From positions 186,001 through 250,000 of the forward strand of contig NZ_PPSL01000002.1 of assembly GCF_002954265.1 (NCBI RefSeq): DNA of 64,000 nucleotides, read 5' to 3'. This DNA comes from Flavipsychrobacter stenotrophus. GTDB lineage: Bacteria > Bacteroidota > Bacteroidia > Chitinophagales > Chitinophagaceae. Shown here piece by piece: positions 28,681 through 37,086 of this stretch; the first letter of the stretch is position 1, and each line of letters starts with the position of its first letter. A model generated the notes under the pieces. The model had not been told where the DNA came from and searched no databases. It was given only the letters and a program-made list of their open reading frames with translations. Position numbers and translations under genes: made by a program.

Positions 28681-29925
28681 CTAATATACGGTAAACCTTG
28701 AAGTTTGCAACCCTTCATTGCTCTGCACCGTTACTATGTAGGCTCCGGCCGGCAAAGAAAAAGACTGATCATTAGCAGCGGTAAATTCTCCTACCGTTTG
28801 CCTAACTACCAATTGCCCTGCGAAATTATAAATATTTATTGATGTATTGGTAAGCACCTTACCCGTTGATATATTGATAACATCAGTTGCAGGATTTGGA
28901 AATACATTTATGCGGCCGCTGTTGCCTGAAACCTCATCTACTCCCACATGCGATATGCCTGCCAGCCATATGGTCATATTCATGATCAGCAACCGGTGGT
29001 TGCCCAGCGCGTCTCCCAGGTAACCGGGATACAGGCTACAGGCAGGGTTACCCGTACCATCATCCGTAGGCGAGCTATCTCCCAGTGCGGCTACCTTTCC
29101 TGCACCATATCTGGCATAAGCAACCATAGCACCTGCATTGCCGGGGGTAGTCCCTGTCTTAAAAACCACTCCTTTTACAGTACTGTTCAGTGATGGCGCA
29201 AGCGTCATAGTGGTGCCATTGGCCCATTGTACCCGACTTACAGTGCCCATAGGGCCGTTTATGATAGAATCAGTAGCCGCGGCACTAATATTGGTCGAAG
29301 TACCCGAAATATCATCCAGGTCGAAGTAGATACCAAAGGGGTAATTCTGCACGCTGTTATTAGACAAGAGATCGTTCCATATATTCGGAGAATCCCAGCT
29401 ATCGCCGTTACGGTCGCTGTTATTGTGGTCAGAGACCATAAACAAACCTCCGCCATTCTGTACAAACTGCATGATTGCTGTTTTTTCAGCTGCCGTAAAT
29501 GGAATATTCGGTTCGTCTATGACAAACACTTTATAGTTGACCAGATCCTGCGGATTGGCTGTATTACTATACGTTATCTGCCCATTGTAAGGAAGGCTTT
29601 CTACTGTATATCCCCTCTTCGCACAGTCAACAGCCCAGGCAGATAAGCCGCCAGACCAGTATGATTCGAGTGATGATGCGGTTATTCCGCTTTGTGCAGG
29701 TGTTGGCACACGTTGCGCATTACTTGATGTATAAAAAGTACCCGTACCTATCTGTGCATCAGGGTACCAGTCTATATTCCTCACATCAGCATCTACTACC
29801 CAGTCGGCATTACCTGCAGACTCTGCCTTAGTAGCATCAAACAATATCTTTATCTGGCTGTGTACCGCAGTATTGCATACCAGCGCTATCGCACAAAGCG
29901 CAAGCCTGAAAATATTTCTTTTCAT
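28681..29925 (-). CDS. T9SS-sorted secreted protein with a glutaminase-like (DUF4350-type) fold
   Basis: The protein is 414 aa from the ATG at 29925 (MKRNIFRLAL); ten further upstream codons would need a TTG and would spoil the signal peptide. After the signal peptide (cleavage near VHSQ) the core resembles class I glutamine amidotransferase/ThuA-like or DUF4350 folds: VFVIDEPNIPFTAAEKTAI, then QNGGGLFMVSDH, an alpha/beta pattern with a Gly-rich turn. No catalytic Cys triad is evident, so binding or a different chemistry is possible. The C-terminus is a T9SS type A domain (VFPNPATDVINIS). It is probably the first gene of a two-gene unit with the zinc hydrolase. The family assignment is tentative; secretion is clear. 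Confidence 0.8.
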   Translation of the reverse strand: MKRNIFRLALCAIALVCNTAVHSQIKILFDATKAESAGNADWVVDADVRNIDWYPDAQIGTGTFYTSSNAQRVPTPAQSGITASSLESYWSGGLSAWAVDCAKRGYTVESLPYNGQITYSNTANPQDLVNYKVFVIDEPNIPFTAAEKTAIMQFVQNGGGLFMVSDHNNSDRNGDSWDSPNIWNDLLSNNSVQNYPFGIYFDLDDISGTSTNISAAATDSIINGPMGTVSRVQWANGTTMTLAPSLNSTVKGVVFKTGTTPGNAGAMVAYARYGAGKVAALGDSSPTDDGTGNPACSLYPGYLGDALGNHRLLIMNMTIWLAGISHVGVDEVSGNSGRINVFPNPATDVINISTGKVLTNTSINIYNFAGQLVVRQTVGEFTAANDQSFSLPAGAYIVTVQSNEGLQTSRFTVY

Positions 29926-29995
29926 CACTATTAGTTCAAAAAAATTGAATGTCAAAAATACACCTTTATAAAGTTCTGTTTAGCAATAGTGGCGA

Positions 29996-30038
29996 AATTG
30001 AAAGAGGGCGTCTCTTTTGGAGACGCCCTCTTTCAATT
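29996..30038 (-). terminator. Terminator downstream of the 336-aa T9SS gene
   Basis: A perfect 19-bp inverted repeat with a 5-nt loop (arms 29996-30014 and 30020-30038, GC-rich core GAGGGCGTCTC) lies 15 bp past the stop codon at 30053. The stem base is A/T rich, giving a short U-rich end on the minus strand. Confidence 0.8.
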
Positions 30039-30052
30039 AGATTATTAGTTGA

Positions 30053-31063
30053 TTACTGAACAATAACCTTAGTGATACCTGAAGTAACACCATTGCTGAT
30101 CTTAGCAATGTACATACCCGGTGTCAAAGACAAACCGTTGAACGCTACGTTCTGGTTGCCATGTACTACGTCTACGTTCTGAGTAGCTACCTTGCGCCCT
30201 ACCATGTCAGTCAAAACAATAGTGTAGTTACCTGCATCTTCAGCATCGAAATTGAAACCGATTGCAGAAGTAGAAGCATTAGTAACGCTTAATGGCAATG
30301 TACCCTGAGAAGCTACATCATTGATACCTGCTTTACCAGTCCATGTAAGAGTGAAATCATCAATAGCAGTACTTGGGCGATTACCTGTTCCGGAAGAGAA
30401 ATCGATAGTAACTATACGGAAGTAAACATTAGAAGACAGGTTGTCTAGTGCAGCACCGAAACTGGCAGTGATAGTGTTGTTGCTGAATAGATTACCGCCT
30501 GTAGTCATAGTACCTGATGTAGGAGTAACGCCTGTCCATGTACCTGCTGCACCTATCTTATACTGCAATCTCCATGTAGTTACACGAGGGCTTGATACAT
30601 CCAAAGACTGCAACTTAAAAGTGCAACCCAATGCGCTGATGCCACCTGTGTTAGCTACCTGAAAAACGAAAGAAGCACCGGAATCAAGATTTGGATGAGA
30701 AGCGTTAGAAGGAGAAACCTGACGAACACCCATAGCCCTGTTGGTTTCGCTCTGCTGCAATGTGCAAGACGTTCCTGAAGTTACCGCGTTAGCAGATGCA
30801 TAATTCTTAAAACCACCACCTACTACTGCTGAAGTAGCGCAAGTAGTGTCATTGAATATACCATAACTTGTAGAACCGCTGAATGTTTCAAGTGTACCGC
30901 CGAAAGTCATGCTCGCGCCGCTGTATACATTCCAACCCGTTGGCAGGCCTGCACCAATCGCATCAAAATTCTGAGTGTAAGGAGCAAAGCCACTAAGGCC
31001 GTACTGGGCATTGGCTGCTAGGGATAAAACAACCATTGAAGAGAGTAGAAGAATTTTTTTCAT
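30053..31063 (-). CDS. T9SS type A-sorted secreted protein of unknown function
   Basis: The protein is 336 aa from the ATG at 31063 (MKKILLLSSMVVLSLAANAQ), a typical signal peptide; the longer frame would start at a TTG upstream of the promoter-like box. The body (about 20-250) resembles the jelly-roll segments found with secreted nucleases: APYTQNFDAIGAGLPTGW, then FRIVTIDFSSGTGNRPSTAI and DDFTLTW. The last 80 residues are a T9SS sorting domain (FNFDAEDAGNYTIVLTDMVG, MYIAKISNG). No catalytic motif was found, so it may be a binding or matrix protein. It follows the TonB receptor/DUF5689 operon on the same strand but has its own promoter-like box and a strong terminator. Confidence 0.85.
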   Translation of the reverse strand: MKKILLLSSMVVLSLAANAQYGLSGFAPYTQNFDAIGAGLPTGWNVYSGASMTFGGTLETFSGSTSYGIFNDTTCATSAVVGGGFKNYASANAVTSGTSCTLQQSETNRAMGVRQVSPSNASHPNLDSGASFVFQVANTGGISALGCTFKLQSLDVSSPRVTTWRLQYKIGAAGTWTGVTPTSGTMTTGGNLFSNNTITASFGAALDNLSSNVYFRIVTIDFSSGTGNRPSTAIDDFTLTWTGKAGINDVASQGTLPLSVTNASTSAIGFNFDAEDAGNYTIVLTDMVGRKVATQNVDVVHGNQNVAFNGLSLTPGMYIAKISNGVTSGITKVIVQ

Positions 31064-31091
31064 CTGTCTGTATTTTATGTTTAAGATTGGA

Positions 31092-31132
31092 CAAAGGTAA
31101 CGGGTAAATCTCAAAAAAAACCGACCCGTTAC
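31092..31132 (-). promoter_or_regulatory. -7 box TACCTTTG with overlapping inverted repeat
   Basis: TACCTTTG (31092-31099, minus strand) fits TAnnTTTG and predicts a leader of about 22 nt for the gene starting at 31063. A 9-bp inverted repeat, GTAACGGGT (31097-31105) and ACCCGTTAC (31124-31132), overlaps the box and reaches upstream past the -33 region. This is the position of a possible operator. The repeat could instead end transcription from the DUF5689 gene, though no U tract follows it. Confidence 0.45.
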
Positions 31133-31171
31133 GTTTTAACATTATTTAATTATTACTAACTATACCGCTAA

Positions 31172-31996
31172 TTAATTGCAGCGTGTACCTGTCATGTTTA
31201 TATCAGTAGTATCCCTGATGATCAATTGCAAACTACCATACACAGATACGATTGCAGTAGCAGTACCATTGCCTGTAGGTGTAAGATACGGCTGAAAATT
31301 GCAGTAGCCGCTGGTGCGGACAGTTGCGGTAACAGAATGATCACAACTTTCAATAACCCTGTTGGTAGCCGATGCTGTAGCACTTGGTAATGCATAAGAG
31401 GTGCCGGCAGAAGTTAACTGGAACTGCACGTTAGATATTTTCACCAACGTATTGAGGTAAGCGAACGGATTTGATTTTACCTGATCAATAGTAACATCAC
31501 GAGCCTGAACAGTGTTATTCGGGTAGTTACCCTTTACAATGTAGTTACCCAAAAGACCTGAAGGAATAGGCACTGTGTTACCTGCCTGGTCAGCAGAATA
31601 TACTATCTCCGGCAAGCCATTGTAATTGGCAAGTGTAAGGCCTTTCAACTTTACATAGATCTTGCGGCCTGCAGGGTAATCATTGTAGATATATGACTTG
31701 TCCATGTACAATACCACGCCACCGAATGAAGTATCTTCTATGATGATCTGCTTGTAGTAGTTACCAGACTTATCATCAGCTACTACTATACCATACACCG
31801 TAGTATCACCCATCACCCTTGAATGGCCCGAACCTAGCGCCTGGCCAATGTTAGAGATCTGTTTCAATGATGCCTGCACAGGCAGGTTTGGATCATACTG
31901 GCTGGTATCAAGCGGGCTATCGTATGTTTTCTTAAAACATGAGCTGAGTAAAAGACTTGCTGACAATACGCACAATGACAAACGAACGAATTTCAT
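31172..31996 (-). CDS. DUF5689 domain lipoprotein
   Basis: This 274-aa protein has a lipoprotein signal peptide (lipobox LLLSSC, Cys20), so it is probably anchored in the outer membrane. The body matches the DUF5689 domain of Bacteroidota (QISNIGQALGSG, YGIVVADDKSGNYYKQIIIEDTSFGGVVLYMD), which has an OB-like pattern and often occurs with TonB receptors and secreted nucleases. It starts 35 bp after the TonB receptor stop, so the two form an operon. By analogy with receptor-lipoprotein pairs it may bind substrate at the cell surface. The role is inferred; the family name is fairly sure. Confidence 0.85.
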   Translation of the reverse strand: MKFVRLSLCVLSASLLLSSCFKKTYDSPLDTSQYDPNLPVQASLKQISNIGQALGSGHSRVMGDTTVYGIVVADDKSGNYYKQIIIEDTSFGGVVLYMDKSYIYNDYPAGRKIYVKLKGLTLANYNGLPEIVYSADQAGNTVPIPSGLLGNYIVKGNYPNNTVQARDVTIDQVKSNPFAYLNTLVKISNVQFQLTSAGTSYALPSATASATNRVIESCDHSVTATVRTSGYCNFQPYLTPTGNGTATAIVSVYGSLQLIIRDTTDINMTGTRCN

Positions 31997-32031
31997 ATAA
32001 ATAATTTTATTTGTTGCTGATTAAATAATTT

Positions 32032-34863
32032 TTAGAACCTTAAGCTAAGACCGGCTAAGAAATTAAGGCCCATTGCATAAGTATATTTGTTAGGGAATTT
32101 ATTGGCATTGTTGTATTTGTAATCATATCTCAGCTGCTCGTAGCCTATCAGCTTGATGTCGGTATTATTCAACAGGTTGCTTACACTTACGTTCAACGCC
32201 AGTGTGCTTCCTTTCTTCAATACACGCTTTGTCCATTTAGATGAGTTCCATGTCTTGCCGGCGTTCACATCTACGGTAAATGCTGAAGGCAGTTTTTCCT
32301 GCGCGGTGATCGCATCCCACTGTGCACTACCCCTGTCTACCATGTCTACAGCCAGTGTAGTACGGCGCTCTGGATTGATACCTACATAATTACGGTCCAT
32401 GTAGTTAACATTGAAACCAAGGCGGGTATTGTAGCCCGGGCGGTAAGTAAGCCCTGCTGTGTATACAGACTGCGGACCTGAGGCAACATAAAAGTTCTCA
32501 ATATACACCGTCTTAGAAGTAATAGTAGCCGCCGGATTGTTATCCTGATAAATAGATACTGTAGGTCTGTTGGTATAGAAGGTCTGTCCTACCGCCGCAT
32601 TACCATTCAGCGTAAATGATTCATTGATCTTGTAGCTCAATGACAACTCACCACCTATTGAGCGGGTAGCTACATTCTGCATTACATAGTTTACATAAGA
32701 CTGAATGTCCGGATCATCATTAAAAAATCTCGTAATAGTTGTAGCGTTCGTCACATCATTTACATACCCTGTAAACGTAGCAACGAAGGCAGTAGATTTA
32801 AACTGGTAACCTGCTTCCAGTCCTGAAGAAAGAGCTACTACTGGGTTATTTACAGCTGTGTTTCTTGTACGCTCAGAAATAAAGGTGTTGTGTACATTAG
32901 GTGCATACTGTCCTATGCTCGCATTGGCAAAGAACACATTCTTTGCATTAGGCTGATAGCGTATACCACCTTTACCTGCAAATGTCATGAAGCTGTGATC
33001 ATCACTCTTACCATAAGAATCACCAGGGAAGATACCACTCTTAGTTTTACCATCTCTGCTGAATGAAGTATTACCCAGGTCAACCGCTGCAAAGAAATTG
33101 AATTGCTTTACATTGTATACTCCCTGTGCCCATACATGAGACTCAAGCATGTTCAAAGTATAGTCGTAACCGTATTTATCACCTTTCTTAATGATCTGGT
33201 TGATGTGGTTGAGGTCGTTCTGTATAACATTAGCATTACCCGGAGAAGCCTGTGCTGCAAACTGGTTGAAATTCACATAGTAGTCGCCACCCATAAGGTC
33301 TGTAACTTCTTTATAAAACTCATCCGACTGCTTCATTACTTTTATTCCTCCCTGCACGTTCAGGTGCTCGTTCACAGAATGGTCGATAGTACTGTTGAAC
33401 GAAAATTTGTTCATATTATCAACCTGGTTGCTGAATACGTAGATAGACTGGAGACCTGTTACTGATGAACCACTACCATTTGCATTTTCAATGGTCCTGA
33501 AGTTCATGTAGTTCGCCTGATACAGGTTATCCCACTGTATCTGCATCTGGTTAGGATTAGCTTCATACTGTGCGGTTACTGCGGCAGCAACGGTAGGGTT
33601 TGGAGTAAGTATACCGTTAATATAGTAGCCCGGCAGATTACGATAATAATCAGGAGCTGGGTTATAACCATTGTAGAAATCTATACCGCCCCTTGTATTC
33701 TGCCCAAACTGGTAACCCAGTGATGTATTCCAACGGGTGCGGTCAGAAAAATTGTGTGTGTAGTTAGCTACGGTTATTGGCTGGAAAACATAAGATGTTC
33801 TTCCGCTGCGCTTATCTGCGCCATTATTCTGGTAGCCCCACGATGGGTTATATTTATGATCACCTGCCAGTTCGTATGTCTCTTCTATAGCCGTTGACAC
33901 AAGCCCTCTTGATGTTGGCGAGCCTATAGTAGTTAAACTGAGTATTCCTTTCTTAAATGTCTTGCTGGCGCTGCCGAAGAACGAATAGCCATTGTAAAAA
34001 GTACCATCATAATACCCTTCCTGTGCCCAACGCTTAGAGAATGACAACGAATAGGCCCAGCCATTTTTCAGAAGGCCTGAATTATGAGTGACCATCAATC
34101 TGTTGCGGTAAGAGCGATTACTAGCCGCATAAGATACACTTGTTCCTTTGCGCTGAGATGCCGCTGTTGCATCTATGTAATTGGTGCTTCCATTAGGTGC
34201 GCCAAATGAGAAATCAGCCGGTTTGATACCATATACTACATTCCTGCTCCTCAGCACGTCATTCAATCCACCAAAAGCAGCAAACGAACTCCATCCTCTT
34301 GCTACATCCCTGATGTCAAAACCATTGAACTGGGTCTCACCTACATTAATACCTCTTGGCCTGAAACGGTAGCTGCCGAAGGTACGTGTGGTATTAAAAA
34401 GGAACTGGTCTTGTGCCGGTGTAAAATAGCCCATCATGTTCTGGCCATTGTCACTGTTGTTATTATCATCATCAGCATCTACCCCTGTCGCATCGTCTAC
34501 CGCTATTGTAGGTATCTGATTCTCCATTTCTGTCTTGGTAGAAGACGGCGTAATTTCTATCGTGCCTGCATCTACATTCTCACTGTTCACATTCACTTTC
34601 ACTGTCTTACTCACAGCATATTCACCTGCTATTACTATATCATAGCTACCGTAAGGGAGCTCGTTGATAACAAATGAGCCGTCACCTGTAGAAATGGTAA
34701 ATGCTTTAATTGTGGGAACTGAGACATTTAGTTCGCTGAATGCCGCTTTTGTTGCTGCATTTATAAGCTTACCTTTCACTGTTCCGTACTTCTTGCCCTT
34801 CTGGGCATAAGCAGCGGAACAAAGCATGAGCATGATTATTAATAAACTCTTCAATTTCAGCAT
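32032..34863 (-). CDS. TonB-dependent receptor with carboxypeptidase-like regulatory domain
   Basis: This 943-aa outer-membrane transporter starts at the ATG at 34863; two more upstream codons would need a TTG. The signal peptide ends at about residue 20 (SAAYAQ). A CarboxypepD_reg-like beta-sandwich follows (GTVKGKLINAATKAAFSELNVSV). An acidic linker (DADDDNNNSDNG) precedes the plug. The rest is a beta-barrel of alternating aromatic strands ending in a terminal Phe (GLSLRF), as outer-membrane proteins do. Such receptors import ligands with energy from TonB. The ligand is not visible, but the cotranscribed DUF5689 lipoprotein and the divergent nuclease-family gene point to nucleotides, DNA fragments or phosphate compounds. 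Confidence 0.9.
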   Translation of the reverse strand: MLKLKSLLIIMLMLCSAAYAQKGKKYGTVKGKLINAATKAAFSELNVSVPTIKAFTISTGDGSFVINELPYGSYDIVIAGEYAVSKTVKVNVNSENVDAGTIEITPSSTKTEMENQIPTIAVDDATGVDADDDNNNSDNGQNMMGYFTPAQDQFLFNTTRTFGSYRFRPRGINVGETQFNGFDIRDVARGWSSFAAFGGLNDVLRSRNVVYGIKPADFSFGAPNGSTNYIDATAASQRKGTSVSYAASNRSYRNRLMVTHNSGLLKNGWAYSLSFSKRWAQEGYYDGTFYNGYSFFGSASKTFKKGILSLTTIGSPTSRGLVSTAIEETYELAGDHKYNPSWGYQNNGADKRSGRTSYVFQPITVANYTHNFSDRTRWNTSLGYQFGQNTRGGIDFYNGYNPAPDYYRNLPGYYINGILTPNPTVAAAVTAQYEANPNQMQIQWDNLYQANYMNFRTIENANGSGSSVTGLQSIYVFSNQVDNMNKFSFNSTIDHSVNEHLNVQGGIKVMKQSDEFYKEVTDLMGGDYYVNFNQFAAQASPGNANVIQNDLNHINQIIKKGDKYGYDYTLNMLESHVWAQGVYNVKQFNFFAAVDLGNTSFSRDGKTKSGIFPGDSYGKSDDHSFMTFAGKGGIRYQPNAKNVFFANASIGQYAPNVHNTFISERTRNTAVNNPVVALSSGLEAGYQFKSTAFVATFTGYVNDVTNATTITRFFNDDPDIQSYVNYVMQNVATRSIGGELSLSYKINESFTLNGNAAVGQTFYTNRPTVSIYQDNNPAATITSKTVYIENFYVASGPQSVYTAGLTYRPGYNTRLGFNVNYMDRNYVGINPERRTTLAVDMVDRGSAQWDAITAQEKLPSAFTVDVNAGKTWNSSKWTKRVLKKGSTLALNVSVSNLLNNTDIKLIGYEQLRYDYKYNNANKFPNKYTYAMGLNFLAGLSLRF

Positions 34864-34907
34864 AAACAAATTTATAATACCTAAGTGAATTACTTTAAAA
34901 CAAGCAG

Positions 34908-34915
34908 CAAAAGTA
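34908..34915 (-). promoter_or_regulatory. -7 box TACTTTTG of the TonB receptor operon
   Basis: TACTTTTG on the minus strand fits TAnnTTTG, with a predicted leader of about 38 nt before the ATG at 34863. A second match, TAAATTTG at 34867-34874, is only 3 bp from the ATG and is less likely. Confidence 0.5.
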
Positions 34916-35042
34916 AGATACTCCGTTCAGTAAAAGCGCAATAGGGGTTAAGTTATTGTTAAAGGCATGTCATTTCTATATTATAATATACCTCATACAG
35001 CAAAAGTGCTGGGATTTTAATTTCCTTTGCAAAAAAACATAC

Positions 35043-36080
35043 GTGATAAAACAATCATTACTCACAGCACTTATTGCAGTTTCAGGATTTGCGGCATTTG
35101 CACAGAAGGAACATCACAAGGTTATTGCCATAGGTTTTTATAATGTGGAGAATTTCTTTGATACAGAAGATAACCCAGCAAAACAGGATGAAGACTTCAC
35201 CCCCACTGGTCCGTATGGCTATACAATGGAGGTGTATTCCGCAAAAAAACACAATATCGCTACAGCATTAAGCAAGCTCGGTACCGATGTTACCCCCGAC
35301 GGTCCGGCTATTATAGGTATCGCTGAAGTAGAGAATGAAGGCGTATTAAAAGATCTGGCTAAAGAGCCCGAGCTGAAAAGCCGCAACTATCAGGTTATCT
35401 GCTTCCCAACGCCCGACGAGCGCGGCATCAGCACTGCCATGATGTACAACCCTAAATATTTCAAGGTACTCCATGCTCAGCCTTATCATATTCCGCTGGA
35501 AACCATAGGGAAAAAGAGGCCTACAAGAGACATATTATACGTTTGTGGCATTCTTGCAGGTGATACAATCCACGTATTAGTAAATCACTGGCCATCAAAG
35601 AGTGGTGGTGAGGCGGGAAGCGCACCGGGTCGTAGGTTGGCTGCTCAAACAGATAAAAACATCATTGACTCTATACAAAAGGCAAATCCCAACAACAAGA
35701 TCCTGCTTATGGGCGACTTGAATGATAACCCTACATCAGACGGGGTGATCAATGTATTAAAAGCACATGCCTTCAGAAAAGACCTTACAGCTACCGACAT
35801 TTACAACCCATGGATCAATATGTACAAAAATGGCCTGGGTACAGAAAGCTTTAGAGGTGAGTGGAATCTGATAGATCAGATAATGATATCAGGCGCATTC
35901 GTAAATAATGCTAATAACAAATGGCAGTACCTCCGTCAGGAAATCTTTAACAGGGAGTTCCTGAAAAACTCACTGGGTAAGGACAGAGGCCTTCCGCACA
36001 GGTCTTTCACTGTCAATCGTGTTTGGGACAACGGTTTCAGTGATCACTTCCCTGTTGTTATGTACTTTATAGAAAAGTAA
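35043..36080 (+). CDS. Secreted endonuclease/exonuclease/phosphatase family enzyme
   Basis: This 345-aa exported metal-dependent phosphodiesterase starts at the GTG at 35043, which opens a good signal peptide (IKQSLLTALIAVSGFAAFAQ). The in-frame codons before it have no signal sequence and would start at a TTG. Motifs of the DNase I-like superfamily are in order: FYNVENFFD (metal/phosphate site), GIAEVENEGVL (catalytic Glu), NHWPSKSGG (His), LLMGDLNDNP (Asp/Asn) and GFSDHFPVV (Asp-His pair). It probably cuts DNA, RNA or small phosphoesters in the periplasm or outside the cell. It diverges from the TonB receptor/DUF5689 operon, which suggests a shared scavenging role. A strong terminator follows. 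Confidence 0.88.
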   Translation: MIKQSLLTALIAVSGFAAFAQKEHHKVIAIGFYNVENFFDTEDNPAKQDEDFTPTGPYGYTMEVYSAKKHNIATALSKLGTDVTPDGPAIIGIAEVENEGVLKDLAKEPELKSRNYQVICFPTPDERGISTAMMYNPKYFKVLHAQPYHIPLETIGKKRPTRDILYVCGILAGDTIHVLVNHWPSKSGGEAGSAPGRRLAAQTDKNIIDSIQKANPNNKILLMGDLNDNPTSDGVINVLKAHAFRKDLTATDIYNPWINMYKNGLGTESFRGEWNLIDQIMISGAFVNNANNKWQYLRQEIFNREFLKNSLGKDRGLPHRSFTVNRVWDNGFSDHFPVVMYFIEK

Positions 36081-36109
36081 TCAATATTACACTACCTAAA
36101 ATCACTCAG

Positions 36110-36142
36110 GCGGGTGTCTCATCATATGAGACACCCGCTTTT
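36110..36142 (+). terminator. Terminator of the nuclease-family gene
   Basis: A 13-bp perfect stem (36110-36122 with 36126-36138, loop CAT) is followed by TTTT on the plus strand, 30 bp past the stop codon. This is a standard intrinsic terminator. Confidence 0.85.
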
Positions 36143-36288
36143 CATTTACAGATCATAGGCAACTGGCAACAGAACGTGATTGAAAATTACCGTTAGTAAA
36201 AGGCGTTATTGGCAACAAAAAACTAGTCAATAAACACGTATCTATTATCATTGGTCAGACTCCACCACCCTGTTTCATACAAACAAAA

Positions 36289-36318
36289 GCGGGTTATTGA
36301 ATTACTTCAATAACCCGC
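36289..36318 (-). terminator. Terminator of the GtrA gene
   Basis: A 13-bp perfect stem (arms 36289-36301 and 36306-36318, loop TTAC) lies 22 bp past the stop codon. The minus-strand sequence after it is TTTTGTTTG. Confidence 0.85.
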
Positions 36319-36339
36319 TCTCTATATCTAAAAATGTCA

Positions 36340-36888
36340 TTAATCAACGATCACTTCCTCTTCTACTTCTTCTTCACTCACCTCAATAGCTGCTTCAGGG
36401 GTGATTTTAAAAGTAAAGAACCGCTGCGTAAGGTAACTTAGCACTGTTGTGATCATAGCAACAAATATATTGGCAATATCTGCTCTTACTATCGGCATGA
36501 TAATGGCAAAAACCTTTGTCAGCACGTAAGACATCAACAAAAATATCAATGTAGACATTATATACCTGAACAGCTGCACCCGGCCATGTATCTGAGATTC
36601 AGGAAAAACAACATAGCTGGAAAGTAAGAAACCGACAGGCAAACAAAATAGGAATTGAACAGCCCACGCAGCAATACGGCTGGTAATATGAAGGTCTCCA
36701 ACAATATGAACATATTCAGCCTGGTGCAATATCCGCACGAAAACAACGGAATAGATAAGCAGGCCGGCTACGGTATTAGCACCTCCGCAGGCTATGTACC
36801 TGAAAGTTTGTGTGGGTATAATTTTTGCAAAGGGTTTATGGCAAAAATCAATTACAGCAACAATTATATCTCTTAATTTACCTAACAA
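36340..36888 (-). CDS. GtrA family membrane protein
   Basis: This 182-aa inner-membrane protein has four hydrophobic segments and the GtrA/DPMS pattern: FRYIACGGANTVAGLLIYSVVF at the first helix, and SYLTQRFFTF at the end. GtrA proteins are thought to help move lipid-linked sugars across the membrane or assist glycosyltransferases. The start is the TTG at 36888: there is no upstream ATG, GTG or TTG that fits, and the -7 box at 36906-36913 would start transcription near 36899, leaving room only for this codon. The C-terminus is acidic (EVSEEEVEEEVIVD). A glycosyltransferase partner is not adjacent. Confidence 0.85.
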   Translation of the reverse strand: MLGKLRDIIVAVIDFCHKPFAKIIPTQTFRYIACGGANTVAGLLIYSVVFVRILHQAEYVHIVGDLHITSRIAAWAVQFLFCLPVGFLLSSYVVFPESQIHGRVQLFRYIMSTLIFLLMSYVLTKVFAIIMPIVRADIANIFVAMITTVLSYLTQRFFTFKITPEAAIEVSEEEVEEEVIVD

Positions 36889-36905
36889 GCAGTAGTCAAT
36901 TTGGG

Positions 36906-36913
36906 CAAAACTA
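36906..36913 (-). promoter_or_regulatory. -7 box TAGTTTTG of the GtrA gene
   Basis: TAGTTTTG on the minus strand fits TAnnTTTG. It predicts a start site near 36899 and a leader of about 10 nt, which supports the TTG start codon at 36888. Confidence 0.55.
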
Positions 36914-37071
36914 AGACATTTTTTTAAATATCTTCATACCTCCGGCCCCACCACCATTAAGAAATTGTAGCTGCGCACGTCTATTTTACACTGGCACGTG
37001 TTTTCTATACAACCCTGTAAACATAGTTTGTACTTAACTCACCAATTGAGCACTAAGTAAATTAGGTTTAT

Positions 37072-37079
37072 TATCTTTG
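37072..37079 (+). promoter_or_regulatory. -7 box TATCTTTG of the CorC-like gene
   Basis: An exact TAnnTTTG match ends 7 bp before the ATG at 37087. The start site would fall at or next to the ATG, so the message would be leaderless or nearly so. Confidence 0.55.
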
Positions 37080-37086
37080 GACCAAT

